Below, in pieces: positions 1-4,774 of a DNA stretch of 5,141 nt. The notes under the pieces are model-generated. The model was given only the letters and a program-made list of their open reading frames with translations, had not been told where the DNA came from and did no database searches. Source of the DNA: Victivallales bacterium (GTDB taxonomy: Bacteria; Verrucomicrobiota; Lentisphaeria; Oligosphaerales; Oligosphaeraceae); the NCBI GenBank assembly GCA_017431185.1, contig JAFRLP010000272.1, positions 1 through 5,141 of the forward strand, given 5' to 3'. The position numbers were made by a program, and so were the translations under genes. Position 1 is the stretch's first letter, and each line of letters begins with the position of its first letter.

Positions 1-2
1 AA

Positions 3-743
3 GGCACGTTTGCCCGTGGCGGCTATGTCACGGATTTCAACTCCCCTGTCGGCTACGTCTCCATTTTCCCGTTGGATGACAATGGTTGGCGCTGGCATTT
101 CCGCGCTCCTGGTCTGCTGACTTATGGGCTGGGCGAGTCAGGAAAAACCTACCGCAAGGGCGACAGGCTTCGCTATGCCTATGCCTGCGCCACCATTGTT
201 TCGGCGGAACGAAATGCCGCCCGCATGGAATTGCTGGCCGCCTTGCTGACTGGCCACTATCAGGTCTCGGTAAAGCAGGGGAAACTTCTTTCTCGTCTGG
301 CTGGCCTGACTTTGTTGGCAGAAGGTGGCTCTGCTCAATTCGACATCTCCCCCGTTATGGGCTTCGGGATTGACTTGCCCATTCAGGTGGCGGGGGTGGC
401 GGACAACGGCTGCGCCGCCGTTTGGTCATCGACCCGCCCCTGGTTTCGCTTTGCCGGTGTGGATGAACGGGAGAAAAAACTCTATTTCCAGGAGCCAGTC
501 GAACTGGGAAATCACATCTGGGCCGGTAATGTCTTTGTGACTGATAATCCGCAGCTCAAACTCACTTTGGCCGTGGACGGGCAGACCGACGGCAAGCCCC
601 CCTTTCTCGAAGTCCATAATCCTGGCTATTCACAGGTCGAAGCGACAGTCCATTCCCCACCGGGAACACCCATGTTCGGCGGAAAGTCCCTCGACATCAC
701 GGTGCCGCCAGGCGCCTCCCAAAAGGTTCTATTGGCTCCTTAG
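3..743 (+). CDS. C-terminal part of an unrecognised protein (5' end outside window)
   Basis: The frame is open from the left edge (first full codon at 3) to a TAG at 741-743, giving 246 visible residues. An internal TTG at 72 could be read as a start, but the 23 codons before it are open and protein-like (they encode GGYVTDFNSPVGYVSIFPLD), so the gene most likely begins upstream. The product is rich in Gly, aromatic residues and alternating hydrophobics, with no transmembrane segment, which suggests beta-sheet structure. The last ~45 residues (from about LEVHNPGYSQVEATV to the LDITVPPGASQKVLL end) resemble an Ig-like or beta-sandwich terminal domain, of the kind found on large secreted or carbohydrate-active proteins. 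I recognise no catalytic motif and assign no function. It is convergent with ispG: 61 nt separate the two stop codons and a strong palindrome lies at the junction. That it is a real gene is fairly sure; its role is unknown. Confidence 0.75.
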   Translation, partial: GTFARGGYVTDFNSPVGYVSIFPLDDNGWRWHFRAPGLLTYGLGESGKTYRKGDRLRYAYACATIVSAERNAARMELLAALLTGHYQVSVKQGKLLSRLAGLTLLAEGGSAQFDISPVMGFGIDLPIQVAGVADNGCAAVWSSTRPWFRFAGVDEREKKLYFQEPVELGNHIWAGNVFVTDNPQLKLTLAVDGQTDGKPPFLEVHNPGYSQVEATVHSPPGTPMFGGKSLDITVPPGASQKVLLAP

Positions 744-782
744 GTATTTGCGGTCACTGATTGCTGTATGCAGTCGCCCAGG

Positions 783-821
783 CCCCAACCTGCCCGCGAG
801 GCCTTTAGGCCTCGCGGCAGG
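783..821 (-). repeat. REP-like palindromic repeat, copy A (overlaps ispG stop)
   Basis: Two 11-bp perfect arms, CCGCGAGGCCT and AGGCCTCGCGG, separated by TT, occupy 794-817. The stem extends to 789-821 by CCTGC pairing with GCAGG, with one bulged C at 794. Read on the minus strand, the palindrome is followed by an asymmetric tail GGCAGGTTGGGG reaching 783. Palindrome plus tail match copy B at 3650-3683 in opposite orientation, differing by one inserted A at the centre (34 of 35 positions). The hairpin lies between two convergent genes and could stop or stabilise either transcript. However, neither strand shows the U-run expected after an intrinsic terminator, so a REP-type repeat fits better than a classical terminator. 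Confidence 0.8.
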
Positions 822-1878
822 CAGACTTCTCCAGTTCCTGAACCAGTGTGGGGAGCAGTTCTTCCTCAGGCAAGGTGGCGATTTTCACGCCATGGCGAAA
901 TAGGATGCCCTTGTGAAGGGCGCCGGCGATGCCGATGTCCGCATCGCTGGCCTCGCCTGGACCGTTGACCTCGCAGCCCATGACGGCGACTTTGCGAAGT
1001 CGGATGACACGCCCCGACTCCTGGATGCGGCGCACCTCGCGCTCCACGTCCGCCACCAGTTGCATCAAGTTGACGCGTGTGCGTCCGCAGGTGGGGCAGG
1101 AGACGATTTCCGGCTGTGCCTGCCGAAGCCCCGTCGCCTCCAGGATACGCAGGGCGGTGCGCACCTCCTCTTCGGGAGGCGCGGTGAGGCTTACCCGCAT
1201 GGTTTCGCCGATTCCCTCCATCAGCAGCGAGCCAATCCCCACTGCGGATTTGATGATGCCGGTGGTGAGGGGGCCCGCCTCGGTGACTCCAATGTGCAGC
1301 GGGATGTCCGTGCGTGATGCGAACTCCCGGCAGGCGGCCAGGGTGGTGCGCACATCCGAGGCTTTCAGGCTGACCTTGAGGGCGGTGCATCCCTCGGACT
1401 CGAAAATGCGCACATAGCGCATGGCGCTCTCCACCATTGCCTCCGCGCCTTTTCCCAGGCGTTCCGCCAAATCCTTGGCGAGACTCCCGCCGTTCACCCC
1501 GATGCGGACGGCTCGCCCGCACCTGGCGGCCTCCCGCGCCACCAGCCGAGCGCACTCCTCGTTCTTCAGATTGCCAGGGTTGACCCTCACGCAGGCGGCT
1601 CCTCGCCGCAGCGCCTCCACTGCCAGGGTATGGTCAAAATGGATGTCCGCCACAACAGGGAGGGGACTTTCGGCGCAAATGCGTTCAAAGGCGGGCAGCA
1701 CAAGGCGGTTGGGGATGGCGGAGCGGATGATCTGGCACCCCAGGTCTGCCAGACGGCGAATCTGGGCCAGGGTGGCCTCGGCGTCTCCCGTGTCGGTGTT
1801 TGTCATGGACTGGATGGAGACTGGCGCTCCGCCGCCTACGGGAACCGAACCAACGAATATCTGCCGTGTCGTGCGCAT
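805..1878 (-). CDS. ispG: 4-hydroxy-3-methylbut-2-en-1-yl diphosphate synthase (IspG/GcpE)
   Basis: IspG is a cytosolic [4Fe-4S] enzyme that reductively converts MEcPP to HMBPP, the penultimate step of the MEP isoprenoid pathway. The 357-residue length is typical of the bacterial single-TIM-barrel form. The N-terminus shows the family signature VGSVPVGGGAPVSIQSMTNTDT-like at residues 9-30, then ADIHFDH (78-83) and VRVNPGN (97-103). The C-terminal iron-sulfur domain carries SCPTCGRT (Cys261, Cys264) and MGCEVNGPGEA (Cys302, Glu309). These match the three Cys and one Glu cluster ligands of E. coli IspG (C270, C273, C305, E312), with six extra residues between the second and third Cys. The ATG at 1878 lies one base after the TGA of the preceding gene, which indicates an operon and probable translational coupling. 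The last four codons (CREA) and the TAA stop fall inside REP-like copy A. Whether the electron donor is flavodoxin or ferredoxin cannot be told here. Confidence 0.97.
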   Translation of the reverse strand: MRTTRQIFVGSVPVGGGAPVSIQSMTNTDTGDAEATLAQIRRLADLGCQIIRSAIPNRLVLPAFERICAESPLPVVADIHFDHTLAVEALRRGAACVRVNPGNLKNEECARLVAREAARCGRAVRIGVNGGSLAKDLAERLGKGAEAMVESAMRYVRIFESEGCTALKVSLKASDVRTTLAACREFASRTDIPLHIGVTEAGPLTTGIIKSAVGIGSLLMEGIGETMRVSLTAPPEEEVRTALRILEATGLRQAQPEIVSCPTCGRTRVNLMQLVADVEREVRRIQESGRVIRLRKVAVMGCEVNGPGEASDADIGIAGALHKGILFRHGVKIATLPEEELLPTLVQELEKSACREA

Positions 1879-1879
1879 G

Positions 1880-2563
1880 TCAGTTCACTTCCACCAGGAA
1901 ACTCCAGTCTGTGTCCATGGGACTGACCTTGAGCGTATAGTGTCCCTTGCGGTGGAACCAGGAATATACGCTTCCGGCATCCAGTTGAACGCTTCGGTAG
2001 CGGAGTTTTCCCTCCTCGTTGAACACCTCCACGCGCAGTCGCCCTTGCCCGAATGCCTTGACCGTGCAACGCCAATGGTCGGACGGCACATCCAGTTCAA
2101 TGACGCGCTCCATTCCCGCCTCTCCGCTCCAGACGCCGAATTTATCCAATGCGGGCGAGCGTTTGGCCAATTGCATGAGTTCCCAGCAGTCCACTTCAGT
2201 GACATACTGCTCCAATGACACCTGCCATGCCTCCGAACCGGAAATCATCAGGTAAACCTTCTTCATGCGCGGCAAATCGATGCTGCCGCTTCTGCCTCCC
2301 TGGCTGTTGTTCAAACCGCTTTGGGAAATCAGGTTGGCAATGAACGTGCCGTCAGGCGTGTGCATTGACACCCTCAGGCTTGCCCCTGTTTTGGAGCGGT
2401 AGCGCAGCCGCCAACGCTCGCCGCGGAATTCCAGGATGTCGGTCTGGAAAGTTCCGGTTCCTGTCCAGACGCCATCCTGGTGCCAGCAGGACGCCTGGGC
2501 AAACAGATGTTCGCCGCACAGAATCAGCAAACACAAGCAGAAGATTTTCGTCGTGGTCTGCAT
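1880..2563 (-). CDS. Secreted protein of unknown function with a duplicated ~85-residue domain
   Basis: This 227-residue protein begins with a clear Sec signal peptide (MQTTTKIFCLCLLILCG, ending FAQA). The likely signal peptidase I cut is after A24, and the Cys at 26 is not in a convincing lipobox. The mature part is two copies of one beta-rich domain. Copy 1 (about 31-120) has GVW at 31-33, WR at 51-52, SLRV at 62-65, VYLMI at 103-107 and WQVSLE at 113-118. Copy 2 (about 143-226) has GVW at 143-145, WR at 164-165, RLRVEV at 175-180, HYTLKV at 208-213 and WSFLVEV at 220-226. A longer reading from ATG 2620 would overlap pyrD and bury the signal peptide 19 residues in; the AAGGAG at 2576-2581 supports the start at 2563. 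It sits between pyrD and ispG, 37 nt after the pyrD stop. I do not recognise the family; a periplasmic or exported binding role is only a guess. Confidence 0.85.
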   Translation of the reverse strand: MQTTTKIFCLCLLILCGEHLFAQASCWHQDGVWTGTGTFQTDILEFRGERWRLRYRSKTGASLRVSMHTPDGTFIANLISQSGLNNSQGGRSGSIDLPRMKKVYLMISGSEAWQVSLEQYVTEVDCWELMQLAKRSPALDKFGVWSGEAGMERVIELDVPSDHWRCTVKAFGQGRLRVEVFNEEGKLRYRSVQLDAGSVYSWFHRKGHYTLKVSPMDTDWSFLVEVN

Positions 2564-2575
2564 GGATTTGAATGT

Positions 2576-2581
2576 CTCCTT
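2576..2581 (-). promoter_or_regulatory. Ribosome binding site AAGGAG for the secreted protein gene
   Basis: On the minus strand a strong Shine-Dalgarno AAGGAG lies 12 nt before the ATG at 2563. The spacing is somewhat long, but the site lies downstream of the alternative ATG at 2620. It therefore decides in favour of the shorter protein that starts with the signal peptide. Confidence 0.6.
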
Positions 2582-2600
2582 ATTTTTTTCTGAATTGGAA

Positions 2601-3521
2601 CTATTGCATGATGCCGACAATGGAATTCAATGAGGCGACCCCGTGGGAGTCCAGCCAGGCGGAAATGCCATCGGCGATTTGAACGGGCGCGGAGGGATTG
2701 GCGAAGGTGGCCGTGCCGACAGCGATGGCGTTGGCGCCCGCCATGAAGAATTCAATGGCGTCCTCAGCCGTCGCAATGCCACCCATGCCGATGATGGGAA
2801 CTTGCGGCACAGCGCGCCGTGCTTCCCAAACCATGCGCACGGCGATGGGCTTGAGGGCTGGGCCGCTCATTCCGCCCGTGCGGTTGGCAATGCGGAACTG
2901 GCGGCGTTCAATGTCAATCGCCATTCCGGGAATGGTGTTGATGAGGCTGATGACGTCGCTGCCGGCATCCACGACAGCCTTGGCGAAGTCTCCGATTCGA
3001 GTGACATTCGGGCTGAGTTTGGCGATCAGCGGGATGGTGGTGGCACGGCGCACCGCTGACACCACCTCCGCTGCAAGGCGTGTGTCTGTGCCAAACGCGG
3101 CGCCGCCCTCTTTGACGTTGGGGCAGGAGATGTTGATTTCCAGGGCCTCGATGTCCGCCTTGTGCGGCTCCAGTCTTGCCGCCACCTCCGCGTACTGCTC
3201 GATGGTCTTTCCCCAGATGTTCACGAACACCCCGCAGGGGATGGTGCGCAGATAAGGCAGGTAATGCTCATCCGTCAGGAAGCGATCGACGCCGGGATTC
3301 TGCAGGCCAATGGCGTTGAGCATTCCACCATAGACCTCGACGGCGCGCGGCATGGGGTTGCCGTCTGACGGGAATGGCGAGACACCCTTGACGGTAATGG
3401 CGCCAATCCGCTCAAAGTCCACCAAGTCCGCGTATTCCATTCCATATCCGAAGGTGCCTGAGGCGGTCACCACGGGATTGCGCAACGTCACCGGTCCCAA
3501 TTTGACGGCTGTGTCTGCCAT
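2601..3521 (-). CDS. pyrD: Dihydroorotate dehydrogenase, class 1B-type catalytic subunit
   Basis: This FMN enzyme oxidises dihydroorotate to orotate in de novo pyrimidine synthesis. From the ATG at 3521 it has 306 residues, the usual length of class 1 enzymes. Motifs in order are NPVVTASGTFGYG (15-27), TVKGVSPFP with Lys45 (43-51), GGMLNAIGLQNPGV (65-78), INISCPNVKEGG with the class 1 catalytic Cys133 (129-140), KLSPN (168-172), NTIPGMAID (195-203), RTGGMSGPALKPIA (214-227) and the phosphate-binding IIGMGGI (243-249). Cysteine as catalytic base plus the ISCPNVK and GGMLNAIGLQN strings indicate class 1B, which normally pairs with an electron-transfer subunit PyrK; no pyrK lies in this window. 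A TTG at 3563 would add 14 residues but has no ribosome binding site, whereas ATG 3521 is preceded by AAAAGG. The gene is first in a tight group with the secreted protein and ispG, and its leader contains the MITE-like element. Confidence 0.95.
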   Translation of the reverse strand: MADTAVKLGPVTLRNPVVTASGTFGYGMEYADLVDFERIGAITVKGVSPFPSDGNPMPRAVEVYGGMLNAIGLQNPGVDRFLTDEHYLPYLRTIPCGVFVNIWGKTIEQYAEVAARLEPHKADIEALEINISCPNVKEGGAAFGTDTRLAAEVVSAVRRATTIPLIAKLSPNVTRIGDFAKAVVDAGSDVISLINTIPGMAIDIERRQFRIANRTGGMSGPALKPIAVRMVWEARRAVPQVPIIGMGGIATAEDAIEFFMAGANAIAVGTATFANPSAPVQIADGISAWLDSHGVASLNSIVGIMQ

Positions 3522-3528
3522 TGCCTTG

Positions 3529-3534
3529 CCTTTT
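3529..3534 (-). promoter_or_regulatory. Ribosome binding site AAAAGG for pyrD
   Basis: AAAAGG lies 7 nt upstream of the ATG at 3521 on the minus strand. The TTG at 3563 in the same frame has no such site, so this fixes the pyrD start at 3521. Confidence 0.5.
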
Positions 3535-3612
3535 GTCTTTGATTCCAATCCAATGTTTGACAAAAGTATCTGTCAGACGGAAAGAATTCCATCGGCATTG
3601 GTTTGGTGTTCA

Positions 3613-3620
3613 TCTGTTTT
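3613..3620 (+). repeat. Left 8-bp direct repeat (putative target-site duplication)
   Basis: TCTGTTTT abuts the left inverted repeat of the MITE-like element and is identical to the 8-mer abutting the right end at 3764-3771. The match stops exactly at 8 bp on the outer side. A third TCTGTTTT at 3794-3801 lowers the significance somewhat. Confidence 0.6.
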
Positions 3621-3649
3621 GTTACTATTCAGAACCCCTGGCCTTCAAT

Positions 3650-3683
3650 CCGCGAGGCCTAAGGCCTCGCGGGCAGGTTGGGG
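3650..3683 (+). repeat. REP-like palindromic repeat, copy B (inside the MITE-like element)
   Basis: Arms CCGCGAGGCCT and AGGCCTCGCGG around a single A (3650-3672) are followed by the asymmetric tail GGCAGGTTGGGG. Apart from one missing A at the centre, it is identical over its 34 bases to copy A at the end of ispG, which lies on the opposite strand. The shared tail shows that the two copies are related and are not merely two GC-rich palindromes. Confidence 0.8.
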
Positions 3684-3690
3684 GCTCACG

Positions 3691-3704
3691 CTTGGCACGC
3701 CAAG
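3691..3704. repeat. Short perfect hairpin inside the MITE-like element
   Basis: CTTGGC and GCCAAG form a 6-bp perfect inverted repeat around AC. It lies between copy B and the right end of the element and adds a second hairpin to its predicted fold. Confidence 0.5.
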
Positions 3705-3763
3705 GTCAAATGGCAAATCTGGTTCCGGGCATGGCAAAACATGTTGGGGTACTGAATAGTCAC

Positions 3764-3771
3764 TCTGTTTT
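3764..3771 (+). repeat. Right 8-bp direct repeat (putative target-site duplication)
   Basis: TCTGTTTT directly abuts the right inverted repeat and is identical to 3613-3620. It runs into further T residues up to 3775, consistent with insertion into a T-rich target. Confidence 0.6.
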
Positions 3772-3817
3772 TTTTATAATGTATTACGATTCGTCTGTTT
3801 TGCCACCAGGGTCACTG

Positions 3818-3837
3818 CACAATGCCTCACAATGCCT
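3818..3837. repeat. Perfect 10-bp tandem duplication
   Basis: CACAATGCCT occurs twice in direct succession, 13 to 32 bp downstream of the miaA stop in the direction of miaA transcription. It is probably a slippage duplication in non-coding DNA; no function is evident. Confidence 0.7.
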
Positions 3838-3850
3838 TCCGTTTCGGCAA

Positions 3851-4774
3851 TTACCCCTCCAATATCGCCTTGAGCGCCTCGTCAGCCGACGAGACATTCA
3901 GCAGGGCAGCGCCTGGATGTTGGCGACGGAACCAAGTGTATTGGCGACGGGCATATTGAATCGTGCGATTGGCCAGCAATTCCGTCAGGGCGGGCAAATC
4001 CTTTGCGGGACTTGTGCCGTTCAGATATTCCGCGATGTCGCGGTATCCCAGTGCCTGCCGCGCGGTGGGCGTGTCCAATAGACCATTGTCCAGGGCGCGC
4101 CTTGCCTCCTCCAGCCACCCCTGTTTCAGCATCAGGGCGGTGCGCCGCCGGATGCGCTCCTTCAGAAGCGCAAAATCAGGCAACAGGCAAAATTGGCGAT
4201 ATTCGGAAGAGGGGGTGTTTTCACGCGGATGAATCCGCCAGGGCACCTGCCCCGTGATGGCCAGCACCTCGCAGGCGCGCAGAAGGCGTCGGGGGTTCAA
4301 GAGTGTATCTGCGGGGACGGCATCGCGCCCTCCTGCGGCTTCCATAAGCCGCTGCTCCAAGATGGCACGTCCGTTCGGTTCATGCCAGACGGATTGAATT
4401 TGGGCGGCCACGTCGGGGTCAGCGGGAAGCAGGGCATGACCATAGACCAGGGCTCTGGCATAGAGACCAGTTCCTCCGACAATGACGGCGGCGGGTACAC
4501 GTGTGAGAATCTCTGTCAAAGCGCGTCCAGCCCTGTCCAGAAAACGGTTGACGTCATACGGTTCGTGGATGTCCAGGCAGGCGATGAGGTGATGCGGAAC
4601 AGCGCGGAGTTCCTCCCGGGAAGGTTGCGCCGTGCCAATCTCCAGGCCACGATAGACCTGCATTGAGTCGCAACTGACGATTTCGCGTCCCAACCGTTGT
4701 GCCAGCCTAATCGCCGTCTCGCTTTTCCAGCAGCAGGTCGGGCCGAGAATCACGATATGCGGCTCCGCACTCAT
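3851..4774 (-). CDS. miaA: tRNA dimethylallyltransferase (MiaA) with altered P-loop
   Basis: MiaA transfers a dimethylallyl group from DMAPP to N6 of A37 in tRNAs reading U-starting codons. The 307-residue length is standard. Family motifs are a P-loop at 11-18, SCDSMQVYRGLEIGTAQP with the catalytic Asp36 (34-51), VPHHLI (59-64), VGGTGLYARAL (99-109), NPRRLLRACEV (160-170), ALGYRDI (241-247) and the tRNA-contacting ARRQYTWFRR (275-284). The P-loop reads GPTCCWKS where the family has GPTASGKS or similar: the glycine before the catalytic lysine is Trp16 (codon TGG at 4729-4727). All other key motifs are intact, so it may be a functional variant, a recent mutation or a base error. The ATG overlaps the lspA stop as ATGA, implying translational coupling. 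Its substrate DMAPP comes from the MEP pathway that includes IspG, encoded further down the same strand. Confidence 0.95.
   Translation of the reverse strand: MSAEPHIVILGPTCCWKSETAIRLAQRLGREIVSCDSMQVYRGLEIGTAQPSREELRAVPHHLIACLDIHEPYDVNRFLDRAGRALTEILTRVPAAVIVGGTGLYARALVYGHALLPADPDVAAQIQSVWHEPNGRAILEQRLMEAAGGRDAVPADTLLNPRRLLRACEVLAITGQVPWRIHPRENTPSSEYRQFCLLPDFALLKERIRRRTALMLKQGWLEEARRALDNGLLDTPTARQALGYRDIAEYLNGTSPAKDLPALTELLANRTIQYARRQYTWFRRQHPGAALLNVSSADEALKAILEG

Larger units (their letters stand above)
3621..3763. mobile_element. MITE-like non-coding element, 143 bp
   Basis: The left end GTTACTATTCAGAACCCC (3621-3638) and the reverse complement of the right end, GTGACTATTCAGTACCCC (3746-3763), match at 16 of 18 positions. 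The 8-mer TCTGTTTT lies directly outside both ends. Terminal inverted repeats plus a direct repeat, with no coding capacity, are the hallmarks of a miniature inverted-repeat element mobilised in trans by a transposase. Inside are REP-like copy B (3650-3683) and a second hairpin (3691-3704). An 8-bp duplication is known for IS66, ISL3 and IS1595 family elements; the GTTA/GTGA termini are loosely like the GTAA of IS66, but I cannot assign a family. No transposase is in the window. The alternative is a structured leader RNA for pyrD, since the arms would also pair in a transcript. Confidence 0.65.
3522..3850. other. Non-coding gap between miaA and pyrD (329 bp)
   Basis: No believable gene lies here; the open frames crossing it on the plus strand are antisense extensions over pyrD and miaA without protein-like content. 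The gap holds the pyrD ribosome binding site, a 143-bp MITE-like element with its 8-bp flanking repeats, an A/T-rich stretch (eight T at 3768-3775) and a 10-bp tandem duplication next to the miaA stop. Neighbouring genes in the block are spaced by 1 to 37 nt or overlap, so a gap this wide is exceptional; nearly half of it is the inserted element. No clear intrinsic terminator for miaA is visible. Confidence 0.8.

Noticed and set aside
789..821. Classical bidirectional terminator between the two convergent genes
   Set aside because: The stem is strong, but neither side is followed by a U-run, and the sequence recurs at 3650 away from gene ends, so it is annotated as a repeat. Some terminating effect is still possible.
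1421..2218. Plus-strand open frame of 265 codons over ispG and the secreted protein gene
   Set aside because: It is fully antisense to two convincing genes, with Arg/Ser/Ala-rich composition typical of a reverse-strand shadow.
2564..2620. N-terminal extension of the secreted protein from ATG 2620
   Set aside because: It overlaps pyrD, has no ribosome binding site and would place a 19-residue polar stretch before a good signal peptide.
818..3649. Composite transposon bounded by the two inverted REP-like copies
   Set aside because: The enclosed genes are ordinary housekeeping genes in the same strand and style as miaA and lspA, no transposase is present, and no direct repeats bracket the unit. 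The inverted pair is more simply two independent insertions.
3764..3775. Rho-independent terminator formed by the right arm of the inverted repeat plus the eight-T run on the plus strand
   Set aside because: No plus-strand gene ends nearby, and on the transcribed minus strand the run is A, so it cannot terminate miaA or pyrD transcripts. The T-run is better read as the insertion target.
3773..3801. Minus-strand promoter for pyrD, with TATAAA at 3778-3773 and AAAACA 17 nt before it
   Set aside because: The -10 is close to consensus but lies in an A/T run, and the -35 matches only three of six positions; not enough to call.
3521..4081. Plus-strand open frame of 186 codons across the pyrD-miaA gap
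   Set aside because: It runs antisense to the miaA 3' half and through the MITE-like element and lacks any protein-like pattern; it is a shadow of GC-rich coding on the other strand.
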